Assembly: GCF_014270105.1 (NCBI RefSeq)
Contig: NZ_JACNMF010000001.1
Location: 682,001 to 746,000, forward strand
Source: Hyunsoonleella aquatilis
GTDB lineage: Bacteria; Bacteroidota; Bacteroidia; Flavobacteriales; Flavobacteriaceae
Reading direction: 5' to 3'
DNA: 64,000 nt
Shown here: piece by piece, positions 1 to 7,847 of the stretch
Layout of the letters: each line of letters starts with the position of its first letter
How positions within the stretch are numbered: the first letter of the stretch is position 1
Position numbers and translations under genes: made by a program
Notes under the pieces: model-generated
The model's database searches: none
Seen by the model: only the letters and a program-made list of their open reading frames with translations
Told to the model about the DNA's origin: nothing

Positions 1-362
1 TCCTTGATATGCTTTTCGGCCAATTGAATTTCCAACTCCTGGAATTCTATTTCCTTTGACAAAGAGTTGAACTCCCTATTGTTACGAACATTTTTCTGTT
101 GCTCGGCATATTTTTTCATCAGAGCCTTAGATTCTTCGATCAGGTTCTTTTTGGAAGAAATATCATTGTCAATAACCTCTAAACCGTTAACCAGTTTTTC
201 GAGTCTGATGTTTAATCCTGCAACTTCATCTTCTAAATCTCTAACTTCTAAGGGTAATTCTCCACGGACATTTCGGATTTCATCAATGCGAGAATCTATA
301 AGTTGTAAGTTGTATAAAGCTCTCAAACGCTCTTCTACGGTAGCTTCATTCTTTTTAGCCAT
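1..362 (-). CDS. C4-type zinc ribbon domain protein, 3' part cut off by window edge
   Basis: The minus-strand frame opens with ATG at 360-362 and stays open to base 1, giving about 120 residues. They form a highly charged, heptad-like helical segment (start MAKKNEATVEERLRALYNLQ) typical of the coiled-coil N-terminal half of the DUF164/zinc-ribbon family found beside Nif3 in Bacteroidota. The C-terminal zinc ribbon itself lies outside the window, so the family call rests on the N-terminus and on the neighbour. It lies 3 nt after the nif3-like gene and is probably cotranscribed with it. Proposed functions of the family (RNA or nucleic-acid related) are not testable here. Confidence 0.8.
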   Translation of the reverse strand, partial: MAKKNEATVEERLRALYNLQLIDSRIDEIRNVRGELPLEVRDLEDEVAGLNIRLEKLVNGLEVIDNDISSKKNLIEESKALMKKYAEQQKNVRNNREFNSLSKEIEFQELEIQLAEKHIK

Positions 363-365
363 ACT

Positions 366-1460
366 TTAAAAATACTTAACGGGATTGGTATTTGTATTTG
401 ATAAAATGATTGCAAAATTAGTGATTTTTTTCTTAAGATAAGCTGTCAAAAGATTTTTTGTGAATTGTTCACTTTCGTAATGGCCAATGTCCGCTAAAAG
501 TATGCGATTTTCGGCGTTAAAAAAGTCGTGATATTTTAAGTCTGACGTTACAAAAGCATCTGCTCCCAAAGCTTTGGCCGCCGAAATAGCAAAACTTCCC
601 GACCCACCTAAAACGGCTACTTTTTGGATGCTTTTGCCCAAAAGTGATGAATGCCGGATGACACCAGTATTCATTTTTTCTTTGAGGTAATTAAGGAATT
701 CAGTTTCTGACATGGGAGAGGCCAATTCCCCAACCATACCCATACCTATTTGCTGGTTTTTATTTTCTATGGTGACCACCTCATAAGCCACTTCTTCATA
801 GGAATGCACTTCAAAAAGGGTTCGAAGTATTTTGGATTCCAAATGTTTTGCAAAAATCACGGTGACTTTAGTTTCTGCTTGGGTATGCGTTTCACCTTTA
901 TTACCGATAGTTGGTGAGGATTTATCGTTGCCTTTAAACGTGCCATAACCCTCAACATTAAAACTACAATTACTGTAGTTGCCAATATCCCCAGCTCCGG
1001 CTTTAAAAAGTGCAGTCCTTAATGCTTCAGCTTCATTTTTTGGAACATAGGTCGTCAGTTTTTTGATGGTGCCACTTTGCGGAATGAGAATAATTTTGTC
1101 CGTCAATCCCAATTGATTGCAAATCATATCGTTTACCCCTTGAAAGGCATTGTCCAGTGCCGTATGCATACTGTAAATAGCAATATCGTGCTTAAGGGCT
1201 TTTATTACCGCGCGTTCGACATAAGTTTTGCCAGTCAACTTTTTTAAACCTTTGAAAACGATGGGGTGGAAACTGACGATTAAGTTGCATTTTTCTGAAA
1301 TAGCCTCATCAACAACCGATTCAAGCGTGTCTAAAGTGACCAAAACTCCTGTCAATTCTGCATTTTTGTCACCCACCAAAAGCCCAACATTGTCAAAATC
1401 TTCGGCATAGGAGAGAGGGGCGAGTGCTTCTAAATGGTCAATGACGTCTTGTACAATCAT
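366..1460 (-). CDS. Nif3-like dinuclear metal centre protein (YqfO/YbgI type)
   Basis: A 364-residue Nif3 family protein of the long bacterial type, in which a PII/CutA-like domain (about residues 125-240) is inserted between the two halves of the metal-binding domain. Metal-ligand motifs are visible: SFHPIVF with His65, the MHTALDN motif with His99 and Asp103, and a C-terminal DIGHYESE motif. The family forms hexamers with a di-metal site; it is often labelled GTP cyclohydrolase 1 type 2 homologue, but the physiological substrate is not established. It heads a two-gene unit with the zinc-ribbon gene and has a TATCTTTG promoter element at 1478-1485. It is divergent from lpxK. Confidence 0.92.
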   Translation of the reverse strand: MIVQDVIDHLEALAPLSYAEDFDNVGLLVGDKNAELTGVLVTLDTLESVVDEAISEKCNLIVSFHPIVFKGLKKLTGKTYVERAVIKALKHDIAIYSMHTALDNAFQGVNDMICNQLGLTDKIILIPQSGTIKKLTTYVPKNEAEALRTALFKAGAGDIGNYSNCSFNVEGYGTFKGNDKSSPTIGNKGETHTQAETKVTVIFAKHLESKILRTLFEVHSYEEVAYEVVTIENKNQQIGMGMVGELASPMSETEFLNYLKEKMNTGVIRHSSLLGKSIQKVAVLGGSGSFAISAAKALGADAFVTSDLKYHDFFNAENRILLADIGHYESEQFTKNLLTAYLKKKITNFAIILSNTNTNPVKYF

Positions 1461-1477
1461 GGTTTATTTATTTGCTT

Positions 1478-1485
1478 CAAAGATA
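1478..1485 (-). promoter_or_regulatory. Bacteroidota -7 promoter element TATCTTTG of the nif3-like gene
   Basis: TATCTTTG on the minus strand matches the TAnnTTTG consensus of the Bacteroidota primary sigma factor and lies 17 nt upstream of the ATG at 1460. No clear TTTG -33 box is seen. Confidence 0.6.
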
Positions 1486-1506
1486 AAATATTATACATTC
1501 GCTTAA

Positions 1507-2514
1507 ATGAAGCTTCTTCGAAAAATATTGTTCCCAATTGTACCGGTTTATTTTATAGTAACATGGTTTCGCAACAAACTTTACGATTGGGGCATAAAAT
1601 CATCCACTTCTTTTGATTTCCCTGTTATCTGTGTGGGGAATTTAAGCGTTGGCGGTACCGGAAAAACACCGATGATAGAATATTTAATTCGTCTTTTAAA
1701 AGATGAAAATAGTTTGTCAACTTTAAGCCGGGGTTACAAAAGAAAGACGAAAGGATTTCAGTTGGCCGATGAAAATGCTACTGCACAGACCATTGGAGAT
1801 GAGCCTTATCAACTTTATCATAAATTTAGAAGTGAAATACAGGTTGCTGTGGATGGTAATCGCGTGAACGGAATTCACCAATTGCGAAATTTAGAAGATA
1901 TCCCAAATTTAATTTTGCTCGATGACGCTTTCCAGCATCGAAAAGTAAAGGCAGGATTATACATTTTACTAACCACTTTTGACAATCCCTATTTTAAGGA
2001 TATCGTTTTGCCCACGGGGGATTTAAGAGAGCCAAGAGGGGGAGCCCAAAGAGCTGACATCATAGTTGTCACTAAATGTCCGCCGAAATTAAGCGAGGTT
2101 GAAAAATCACAATTTGTAAAACGAATCAAGCCAAAAGAAGGACAGTCCGTTTTTTTCAGTTCGATAGGGTATGCCGATGAGGTGCTTTCCGAAAGATCAA
2201 AAAAGAAATTAACAGAATTGGATAGTTTTACCTTGGTAACTGGCATCGCCAATGCTATGCCCCTTGTAGATCACTTAAAACGAAAAGGATTAAGTTTTGA
2301 GCATTTGAATTTTAAGGATCATCACGGATTTACTGAAAAGGACATTGCTTTGCTGGAAAAAAAATCCATGATTTTGACCACCGAAAAAGACTTTATGAGA
2401 TTAAGGCAATATCCATCTCTATTGGATAAAATGTACTATTTGCCTATTTCTGTTTCAATAGAAAGGGATACAGACTTTAATGCTAGGATAAGGTCCTTTG
2501 TAAGTGCCAATTAG
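1507..2514 (+). CDS. lpxK: tetraacyldisaccharide 4'-kinase
   Basis: LpxK phosphorylates the 4' position of the lipid A disaccharide precursor at the inner membrane, the sixth step of the Raetz pathway. The 335-residue protein has an N-terminal membrane segment (about residues 6-20), a P-loop GNLSVGGTGKTP (about 44-55), a LLDDAFQHRKV motif matching the family's DDGFQH signature, and a late LTTEKDFMRL motif, all characteristic of LpxK. Length is typical. Its stop codon overlaps the stop of the convergent histidine kinase gene by 4 nt (TTAG), so the two transcripts must run into each other. Confidence 0.95.
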   Translation: MKLLRKILFPIVPVYFIVTWFRNKLYDWGIKSSTSFDFPVICVGNLSVGGTGKTPMIEYLIRLLKDENSLSTLSRGYKRKTKGFQLADENATAQTIGDEPYQLYHKFRSEIQVAVDGNRVNGIHQLRNLEDIPNLILLDDAFQHRKVKAGLYILLTTFDNPYFKDIVLPTGDLREPRGGAQRADIIVVTKCPPKLSEVEKSQFVKRIKPKEGQSVFFSSIGYADEVLSERSKKKLTELDSFTLVTGIANAMPLVDHLKRKGLSFEHLNFKDHHGFTEKDIALLEKKSMILTTEKDFMRLRQYPSLLDKMYYLPISVSIERDTDFNARIRSFVSAN

Positions 2515-4751
2515 GCTGTTGCATTATTTTTCTTGGACAGTGCATTGAAAAGTTTTTTCTCGAACTCTTCCTGTTTGAACGGTTTTGGGATAATGTCGGT
2601 AAAGCCAGCTTCTTCAAACTCGTGCATTTTGTCTTCAATAGTAACCGCTGTTAATGCAAATATGGTCAGCTCTTTATCAAACGTGCGTATAATTTTGGTA
2701 GCTTCAATACCACTAATGCCTGGCATGTGGATGTCCATCAAAATAATATCATACTTGTTAGCTTTTACCATATCCACAGCCCCTTCTCCATTATCCACAA
2801 TTTCGCAAAACAAATCCATTTTGTTGAGGATTTTTTTGGTAATCATCTGGTTGATTTTATTGTCCTCAACCACAAGGATTTTTACGCTGCTGAGGTCTAG
2901 ATTGGCTGGTTTGACATCTAATTTTTTCACCTTTTTGTTGGAAGCTATTTCTGAGGCTTCATTATACTCTAAAGGAATTTCAAAGAAAAAGGTGGTGCCT
3001 TTTCCTAATTCACTTTGCATATAAATATTACCTTTTAAAATATCGATCAATCCTTTCACGATCGATAGTCCAAGGCCAGTACCTCCATATTTTCGGTTAA
3101 TTTGGATAGAACCTTGAGAAAAGCTTTCAAACATATTGTCCTGCTTCTCTTTTGTGATACCGATGCCGTTGTCTTCCACTTCAAAACGTAGCGTGTAATT
3201 GTTGTTTTCCTCACCAATTTTATATACTCGAATCCAAATATCCCCATCTTTGGTAAACTTGATGGAGTTTCCGATAAGGTTGATTAGGATTTGTGAAATC
3301 TTCAATTGGTCTGCAATGAAGTTTTCGGGCAAATCCTTGTCGTATTCAAAATGAATGGTGATGTTGTTGTCCAAAGCCTGATTGTTCAGTGCAAGGATAA
3401 TATTGTTGATTTTCTTTTTAAGGTTGAAGGGTTCTGGTTCAATTTCAACCTTATTGGCTTCAATTTTATTGATTTGAAGTATATCGTTAATAAACGTCAA
3501 TAAGTAATCCCCTGAGAATTTCAACGATTTTAAATGTTGGATCTGCTCTGGTTTGGGGTCTTCGTCCAATAACATGTTGCTCAGGCCCGTTACCGCATAC
3601 AGTGGTGTACGGAGCTCGTGGGTAACTGTAGATAGAAAGTTGGCTTTTGTTTTTGAGGCTAATTCAGCTTTTTCTTTAGCAATAATTAGCTCGTTGTTTT
3701 TCTTGTGGAGCATATTATTGGTTTTAAGTCTGATATTATTATTCTTGTAGAGTGATAGGGTGAGTAGCGATAGAATGGTAATCAAAGCCACACTTAATAT
3801 AGAAATTAGCGTGCTTAAATCATTCTTGCTATTGGCTTCGTCAAGTTCAGCCTTTTGTCTTTTGTTATGTTCTATTTGATCATTGATCAAAAATTGAATG
3901 CGTTTTTCAGGGGATAAATTGGCTTTTTTCACGGCGCGTAAAGAGTCGGAAAGGGTAACGTGCTTTTTCAAGTAGTCATTTGCCAATTGATGGTTTTGGG
4001 TGCTTTCGTAAATCGTGCTTAAAACCAAGTATCCTTCGTTGGCGGTGCTGTTATAGCCGTTTGTTTTGGCAATATCCAAGCCTTCCTTTGTAAAACCCAG
4101 AGCTTTGGCGGGATCGCTTAAGGCATGATATACCTTCCCGTGATAAATCAAGGCACTACTAAGGATATCATTGAATTCTTCCTTTCTTGAGAGCGCTACG
4201 GCTTGCTCAATCAATTCTCTTGATTTTCGGAAATTTTTAAGTTCCAGATATGCATTTCCCTCTGCAAGAAGGGTTTCGGCCAATTCTTTTTTGAGTTCTT
4301 CTTCTTGGAATTTTGACTTGGCCGCCCTGTAGGAGTCCAATGCCTGATATGTGTTTTTCTTGGACATATAAACGTCCCCAAATGTTTTAAACGAACGCCC
4401 CAAATTTTTATTATCGTTGGTGATGCGTTGCATTTCAACAGCTTTATTAAGTGCCTGGATGGCATCTTCTTCTTCCTCTATAATAAGGTGTAAACGACCT
4501 TTGATGGAATAAATTAAACCAATACTTTTTTTCAGGTTAGCATCTTGAGCTAGTTCCAAAGCTTCATCCAAAGTTTTTTGAGCTTCGAAATATTTGAAAT
4601 TGGCAATATCCTTTTGAGATTGCTCTACTCGATAGTCGATGTTATTCTGTATGATTTCAGGGTCATCCTCAATAGAATTTTGAGACGATAAGCTGAAGGA
4701 CACAAGCATTAAAACAATGCATATGCTTATATATTGCTTTATTTGGGACAT
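2511..4751 (-). CDS. TPR-containing hybrid sensor histidine kinase
   Basis: A 746-residue hybrid kinase. In order: signal peptide (1-22), periplasmic TPR-like helical repeats (about 40-275), one membrane segment (about 313-335), a HisKA domain with phospho-acceptor His378 in the THELRTPL motif, an HATPase domain with N box (NLIGNSIKF, about 490-498), G1 (DNGIGI, 527-532) and G2 (GTGLGL, 556-561), and a C-terminal receiver domain with the ILVVEDN acidic pocket and phospho-acceptor Asp672 in LMDIHMPG. No response regulator with an output domain lies next to it, so the downstream partner is unknown. A TATATTTG element lies 21 nt upstream. It is convergent with lpxK, with overlapping stop codons. 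Confidence 0.93.
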   Translation of the reverse strand: MSQIKQYISICIVLMLVSFSLSSQNSIEDDPEIIQNNIDYRVEQSQKDIANFKYFEAQKTLDEALELAQDANLKKSIGLIYSIKGRLHLIIEEEEDAIQALNKAVEMQRITNDNKNLGRSFKTFGDVYMSKKNTYQALDSYRAAKSKFQEEELKKELAETLLAEGNAYLELKNFRKSRELIEQAVALSRKEEFNDILSSALIYHGKVYHALSDPAKALGFTKEGLDIAKTNGYNSTANEGYLVLSTIYESTQNHQLANDYLKKHVTLSDSLRAVKKANLSPEKRIQFLINDQIEHNKRQKAELDEANSKNDLSTLISILSVALITILSLLTLSLYKNNNIRLKTNNMLHKKNNELIIAKEKAELASKTKANFLSTVTHELRTPLYAVTGLSNMLLDEDPKPEQIQHLKSLKFSGDYLLTFINDILQINKIEANKVEIEPEPFNLKKKINNIILALNNQALDNNITIHFEYDKDLPENFIADQLKISQILINLIGNSIKFTKDGDIWIRVYKIGEENNNYTLRFEVEDNGIGITKEKQDNMFESFSQGSIQINRKYGGTGLGLSIVKGLIDILKGNIYMQSELGKGTTFFFEIPLEYNEASEIASNKKVKKLDVKPANLDLSSVKILVVEDNKINQMITKKILNKMDLFCEIVDNGEGAVDMVKANKYDIILMDIHMPGISGIEATKIIRTFDKELTIFALTAVTIEDKMHEFEEAGFTDIIPKPFKQEEFEKKLFNALSKKNNATA

Positions 4752-4771
4752 TTTAGTATAAATAGGTCCGA

Positions 4772-4779
4772 CAAATATA
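4772..4779 (-). promoter_or_regulatory. -7 promoter element TATATTTG of the hybrid kinase gene
   Basis: Minus-strand TATATTTG matches TAnnTTTG and precedes the kinase ATG (4751) by 20 nt. The upstream DNA is very AT-rich and no clear -33 box stands out. Confidence 0.5.
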
Positions 4780-4830
4780 AATATTTATTCGATAAAATAC
4801 ACTTTTTTTCCGATAAATTGCACATTTTAT

Positions 4831-5709
4831 CTAATTTATGTGCTTTTGAGCCTTGTATGACGAGCGAACCAAAGCACTACTTTCTACGTGTCTAAAACCA
4901 AGTTCAAGCCCAATTTCCTTGAATTCATCAAACTCACTTGGTTCAATAAAGCGTTTAACGGGTAAGTGCTTTTTAGAAGGTTGAAGGTACTGGCCGATAG
5001 TCACCACATCAACGTCATGGGTTTTTAAATCATGCAAGGTTTCAATAACTTCTTCCCGCGTTTCCCCTAACCCAAGCATGATGCCTGACTTGGTGCGCCG
5101 TTGCCCTTGTTGTTTCAAATATTTTAAAACGCCCAAACTTCTTTCATATTTTGCTTGTATACGAACTTCCCTTGTGAGCCGTTTTACCGTTTCAATATTA
5201 TGGGATACTACTTCCGGAGACACAGCGATTATACGGTCGATATGTCGTTCAATGCCCTGAAAATCTGGAATTAAGGTCTCTAATGTGGTTTCAGGATTCA
5301 TTCTGCGGACGGCCTTTACAGTTTCAGCCCACATGATACTACCCATGTCTTTTAAATCGTCTCGGTCCACACTAGTCAGTACAGCATGTTTTATCTTCAT
5401 GATTTTTATGGAACGGGCTACTTTTTCCGGCTCGTCCCAATCCACGGACTCTGGCCTTCCGGTTTTTACCCCGCAAAAACCACATGAACGTGTACAAATA
5501 TTTCCCAGAATCATAAACGTTGCAGTGCCCTCGCCCCAGCATTCGCCCATATTGGGGCAACTCCCTGAAGTACAAATGGTGTTCAGGTTGTATTTGTCCA
5601 CCAAACCCCTTAATTCGGTGTATTTTTTTCCTGTGGGCAACTTAACTCGCAACCATTTTGGTTTGCCTTGGCGTTCTGGTAATATATTGGAGACTGCTTC
5701 TGTCTTCAT
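4831..5709 (-). CDS. lipA: lipoyl synthase
   Basis: Radical SAM enzyme that inserts two sulfurs into protein-bound octanoyl groups to make lipoate for 2-oxoacid dehydrogenases and the glycine cleavage system. Both iron-sulfur motifs are complete: the auxiliary cluster motif [12 protein letters not shown] (Cys46, Cys51, Cys57) and the radical SAM motif CTRSCGFC (Cys72, Cys76, Cys79). The C-terminal RSSYKA motif carries the serine that ligates the auxiliary cluster. Length (292 aa) is normal. It is a single gene with its own TATCTTTG promoter element at 5729-5736; lipB is not in the window. Confidence 0.97.
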   Translation of the reverse strand: MKTEAVSNILPERQGKPKWLRVKLPTGKKYTELRGLVDKYNLNTICTSGSCPNMGECWGEGTATFMILGNICTRSCGFCGVKTGRPESVDWDEPEKVARSIKIMKIKHAVLTSVDRDDLKDMGSIMWAETVKAVRRMNPETTLETLIPDFQGIERHIDRIIAVSPEVVSHNIETVKRLTREVRIQAKYERSLGVLKYLKQQGQRRTKSGIMLGLGETREEVIETLHDLKTHDVDVVTIGQYLQPSKKHLPVKRFIEPSEFDEFKEIGLELGFRHVESSALVRSSYKAQKHIN

Positions 5710-5728
5710 AAGCTGAAAAAATGGACAG

Positions 5729-5736
5729 CAAAGATA
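5729..5736 (-). promoter_or_regulatory. -7 promoter element TATCTTTG of lipA
   Basis: Minus-strand TATCTTTGCTGTCC lies 20 nt upstream of the lipA ATG and matches TAnnTTTG. Confidence 0.6.
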
Positions 5737-5760
5737 CGAAGTATTCTTTTAATTAAGGGC

Positions 5761-7005
5761 TTAAAGAGTTGTGAGGTACCATACGCTGAATCCAATAAGG
5801 AAAAGGATACCAAGCCAACTCAATACGTGCAGATTTCTGGAAGGATGCCATTGTTTGGGTGTGTGCTTGCTCGAAATGAGTCGATAATTGACGATGGCAT
5901 AAAAGGGAGCCGTGATAAAGGACAAAATAGTAGCGATTTTTATGAGCAACCCCATTTCAGAAGCCAAAAATAAAAAGATACAAACCGTTCCAATGCACAA
6001 TAGCACGATCCAAAACAGGTATCCAAATTTAAAGGGCCTTTTGAGCAATAATTCCGTTGTTCTATCCATGGACCTTGGAGAGGCATCCAATGTGGTCAAT
6101 GTTGTACTGAACATCGTTGTAAAAGCCGCTAAGCCAATAATAATGTAGGCCCAGTTCCCCAGGCTAGTAGTATACATATCTATCAACTGGCCTGCAAATA
6201 CCCCTGCGGAATTACTAAACGTCTCCCCGCTACCATACATCACCAAAGCTCCCAAAAGGACAAAGCCGATGCCAAGAAAAATAGTGCTGAAATAACCCAT
6301 ATTGAAATCGAACAAGGCTTTTTTAGTTGAAAAGGAATTATGGTCTTTTTTCTTTTCTATGGCCCAAAGGGAATGCCATATGGAAATGTCCAAAGGTGCT
6401 GGCATCCAGCCCATAAAGGCAATTAAAAAGGTAATTTCCAAACTGTTTTCGGGCAATACTTGGGTCAGTGAAAGTGGAGTGGTATTGTTGAACAATGCCA
6501 TAGCGACAGCAACAACGGTGCTTATGGAAAGTGTAATGATGATAACTTTCATCAAGTTATCCAGCAATTTATATTTTCCAAGTATCAAAAGTAAAAGACA
6601 AATTAAAAGGATAATTATAGACCATATTTGAACACTTGAAATTGCATGACTGCCAAAAGAAATGGGTTCAAAATCAATAAACAATGAAGAAGCAATCCCC
6701 GCCGTTACAATGGTCACCGCCATCTGAATCACAAACATGGTGCCTAAGGTTAGGATGTAATAGGCTATTAAAACCCCTTTGCCTAATTTTTTGTAACCTT
6801 CAAGCAAGCTTTCCCCGGTGGCCGCCGCATATCTTGGGCCATATTGAAAAAAAGGATATTTAAAGAGCGTTACCAAAACTAATGCCCATATCAACCCCAA
6901 TCCAAAATCGGCTCCTGCCCTTGTGGATTGTACCAAATGAGACACGCCAATGGCCGCTCCCGCAAATAATAATCCGGGTCCAAGGGCTTTTAGTTTAGTA
7001 ATCAA
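5761..7005 (-). CDS. Nramp-family divalent metal transporter
   Basis: A 414-residue, about 11-helix membrane protein. The N-terminus (LGPGLLFAGAAIGVSHLVQSTRAGADFG, split here by description) carries the family's first-helix region; in this subgroup the canonical DPGN motif of MntH is replaced by an AAIGVSH-type sequence, as is common for the large Bacteroidota Nramp-related clade. Metal specificity therefore cannot be assumed to be manganese. The only plausible start is TTG at 7003-7005; there is no ATG nearby. A TACATTTG element at 7049-7056 supports a transcript starting just upstream. The gene is the last on this strand before the peptide-export cassette and is probably independent of it. 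Confidence 0.85.
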   Translation of the reverse strand: MITKLKALGPGLLFAGAAIGVSHLVQSTRAGADFGLGLIWALVLVTLFKYPFFQYGPRYAAATGESLLEGYKKLGKGVLIAYYILTLGTMFVIQMAVTIVTAGIASSLFIDFEPISFGSHAISSVQIWSIIILLICLLLLILGKYKLLDNLMKVIIITLSISTVVAVAMALFNNTTPLSLTQVLPENSLEITFLIAFMGWMPAPLDISIWHSLWAIEKKKDHNSFSTKKALFDFNMGYFSTIFLGIGFVLLGALVMYGSGETFSNSAGVFAGQLIDMYTTSLGNWAYIIIGLAAFTTMFSTTLTTLDASPRSMDRTTELLLKRPFKFGYLFWIVLLCIGTVCIFLFLASEMGLLIKIATILSFITAPFYAIVNYRLISSKHTPKQWHPSRNLHVLSWLGILFLIGFSVWYLTTL

Positions 7006-7048
7006 AAATAGAAGCTTTTTTAATTCTATGTCTTTCCCTTAATTTACT

Positions 7049-7056
7049 CAAATGTA
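7049..7056 (-). promoter_or_regulatory. -7 promoter element TACATTTG of the Nramp-like gene
   Basis: Minus-strand TACATTTG matches TAnnTTTG and lies 43 nt upstream of the TTG start, which supports the downstream start choice. Confidence 0.45.
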
Positions 7057-7112
7057 AATGGTTAATATAATAATATTTTAAAACTTTAGAGACTTCTTTT
7101 TCAAAGGTTTTT

Positions 7113-7141
7113 TTAATGTAAATAAAGCGAAAACAAAAAAT
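7113..7141 (-). repeat. Partial copy of the hlyD upstream region
   Basis: About 29 bp around 7113-7141 match, with a few changes, the DNA directly upstream of the hlyD-like gene at 11193-11222 (shared core AATGnAAATAAAGCGAnAACAA). Here no exporter gene follows, so it looks like a leftover from duplication of the peptide module together with its downstream flank. Confidence 0.5.
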
Positions 7142-7184
7142 AGCAAGTAATAACTTACCGCGTTCAATGATATAAACCATAAAC

Positions 7185-7223
7185 GTCTGACTTTAGTAAA
7201 TTTAATTACTAAAAAAGTCAGAC
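7185..7223 (-). terminator. 3' hairpin of peptide module 1
   Basis: Inverted repeat with a 10-bp outer stem (GTCTGACTTT / AAAGTCAGAC), a small A-rich bulge and a 5-bp inner stem (AGTAA / TTACT), 50 nt after the peptide stop codon. There is no uridine tail on the peptide strand, so it may be a processing or stability structure and not a plain terminator. The same hairpin is kept almost base for base in copy 2. Confidence 0.55.
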
Positions 7224-7273
7224 ATTTAAAGCTTTATTCTTATGATTAAGAAGTGCGTGTGTCTATTGACTCA

Positions 7274-7432
7274 CTAGCCTATCCATATACTCATACTAAG
7301 TTCATTAATCCACGAATGACTACTAGGATCCGTCATTACTTCCCAATAAGTATCCCAAAGAGACTTACCACCAGATGTTTCGATTAATTCCTCAGCTTGC
7401 ATTTCCTGAACATTTAATTTTTGTAAATTCAT
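7274..7432 (-). CDS. Double-glycine leader peptide precursor 1 (bacteriocin-like)
   Basis: A 52-residue precursor. I start it at the ATG at 7430-7432 because homology to the second peptide as a protein begins there and because the equivalent upstream frame in copy 2 has an in-frame TAA. The leader (residues 1-22) ends in SGG and has the C39-exporter recognition spacing, with Met at -12, Glu at -8 and Leu at -7 relative to the Gly-Gly cleavage site. The predicted 30-residue core begins KSLWDTYWEVMTDPSSHSW, has four Trp, no Cys, and net charge about -3. It lies downstream of, and on the same strand as, a C39 ABC exporter and HlyD gene. Function (bacteriocin or signal) is not known; the acidic core argues against a standard cationic bacteriocin. 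Confidence 0.75.
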   Translation of the reverse strand: MNLQKLNVQEMQAEELIETSGGKSLWDTYWEVMTDPSSHSWINELSMSIWIG

Positions 7433-7595
7433 AAAATTTGAAATTTTTAAGGCACCCAGTATAAGTGCCAGGTTAAACAATAATATCTTGACCGAATATA
7501 CATAAAATATTTTGAAAGAATATACGTAATCCTTTTTTGGACGAGATATCTTAACAAAAATTCTCACTTCTTATATAACGCAAAATCTAATATAG

Positions 7596-7847
7596 ATCGG
7601 CATACTCTGATATGGGATCTATGGTACGATTTCATTAAATGACTTACATAGATATGTTTAAGCTCTTTGGATAATCCTACTAAAAACGTCAATAACTCAC
7701 GACAAAACCTTCAGGTAAAAAATTAATGGTTTTTTAGATGCCACAACATGCTTTTAACTTTTGAGAAAAAAAACCTTTATATTGACTTAATAAGAGCCTT
7801 TTAGTAGGGCACTAATTTTTATATGCTTAAAACAATTCAAGTTTGGT
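7596..7847. other. Spacer between peptide 1 and exporter, no gene seen
   Basis: About 250 bp of AT-rich DNA between the end of the duplicated block and the exporter stop codon. I see no open frame with coding character on either strand and no strong hairpin. It may contain the promoter of peptide 1. Confidence 0.5.

Larger units (their letters stand above)
7169..7595 (-). repeat. Peptide module copy 1 (duplicate of 11369-11802)
   Basis: Imperfect direct repeat of about 430 bp. Conserved parts from 5' to 3' on the minus strand are: a distal block around 7561-7595 (GAAGTGAGA and TTGCGT core), a pair of 24-nt direct repeats TAYGTATATTC around 7490-7530, the leader-peptide gene, and the 3' hairpin at 7185-7223. 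The variable parts are mostly the core-peptide codons and the spacers. Confidence 0.8.

Noticed and set aside
5761-7005. Manganese transporter MntH
   Set aside because: The canonical DPGN metal motif of helix 1 is not present, so the metal is left open.
7185-7223. Riboswitch upstream of the Nramp-like gene
   Set aside because: The hairpin is duplicated at 11385-11424 behind the second peptide, far from any metal transporter, so it belongs to the peptide modules.
7433-7567. Longer start for peptide 1 giving a 97-residue protein with a hydrophobic N-terminus
   Set aside because: In copy 2 the equivalent frame is closed by TAA, the upstream similarity is of a regulatory-repeat type, and the GG-leader pattern fits the inner ATG.
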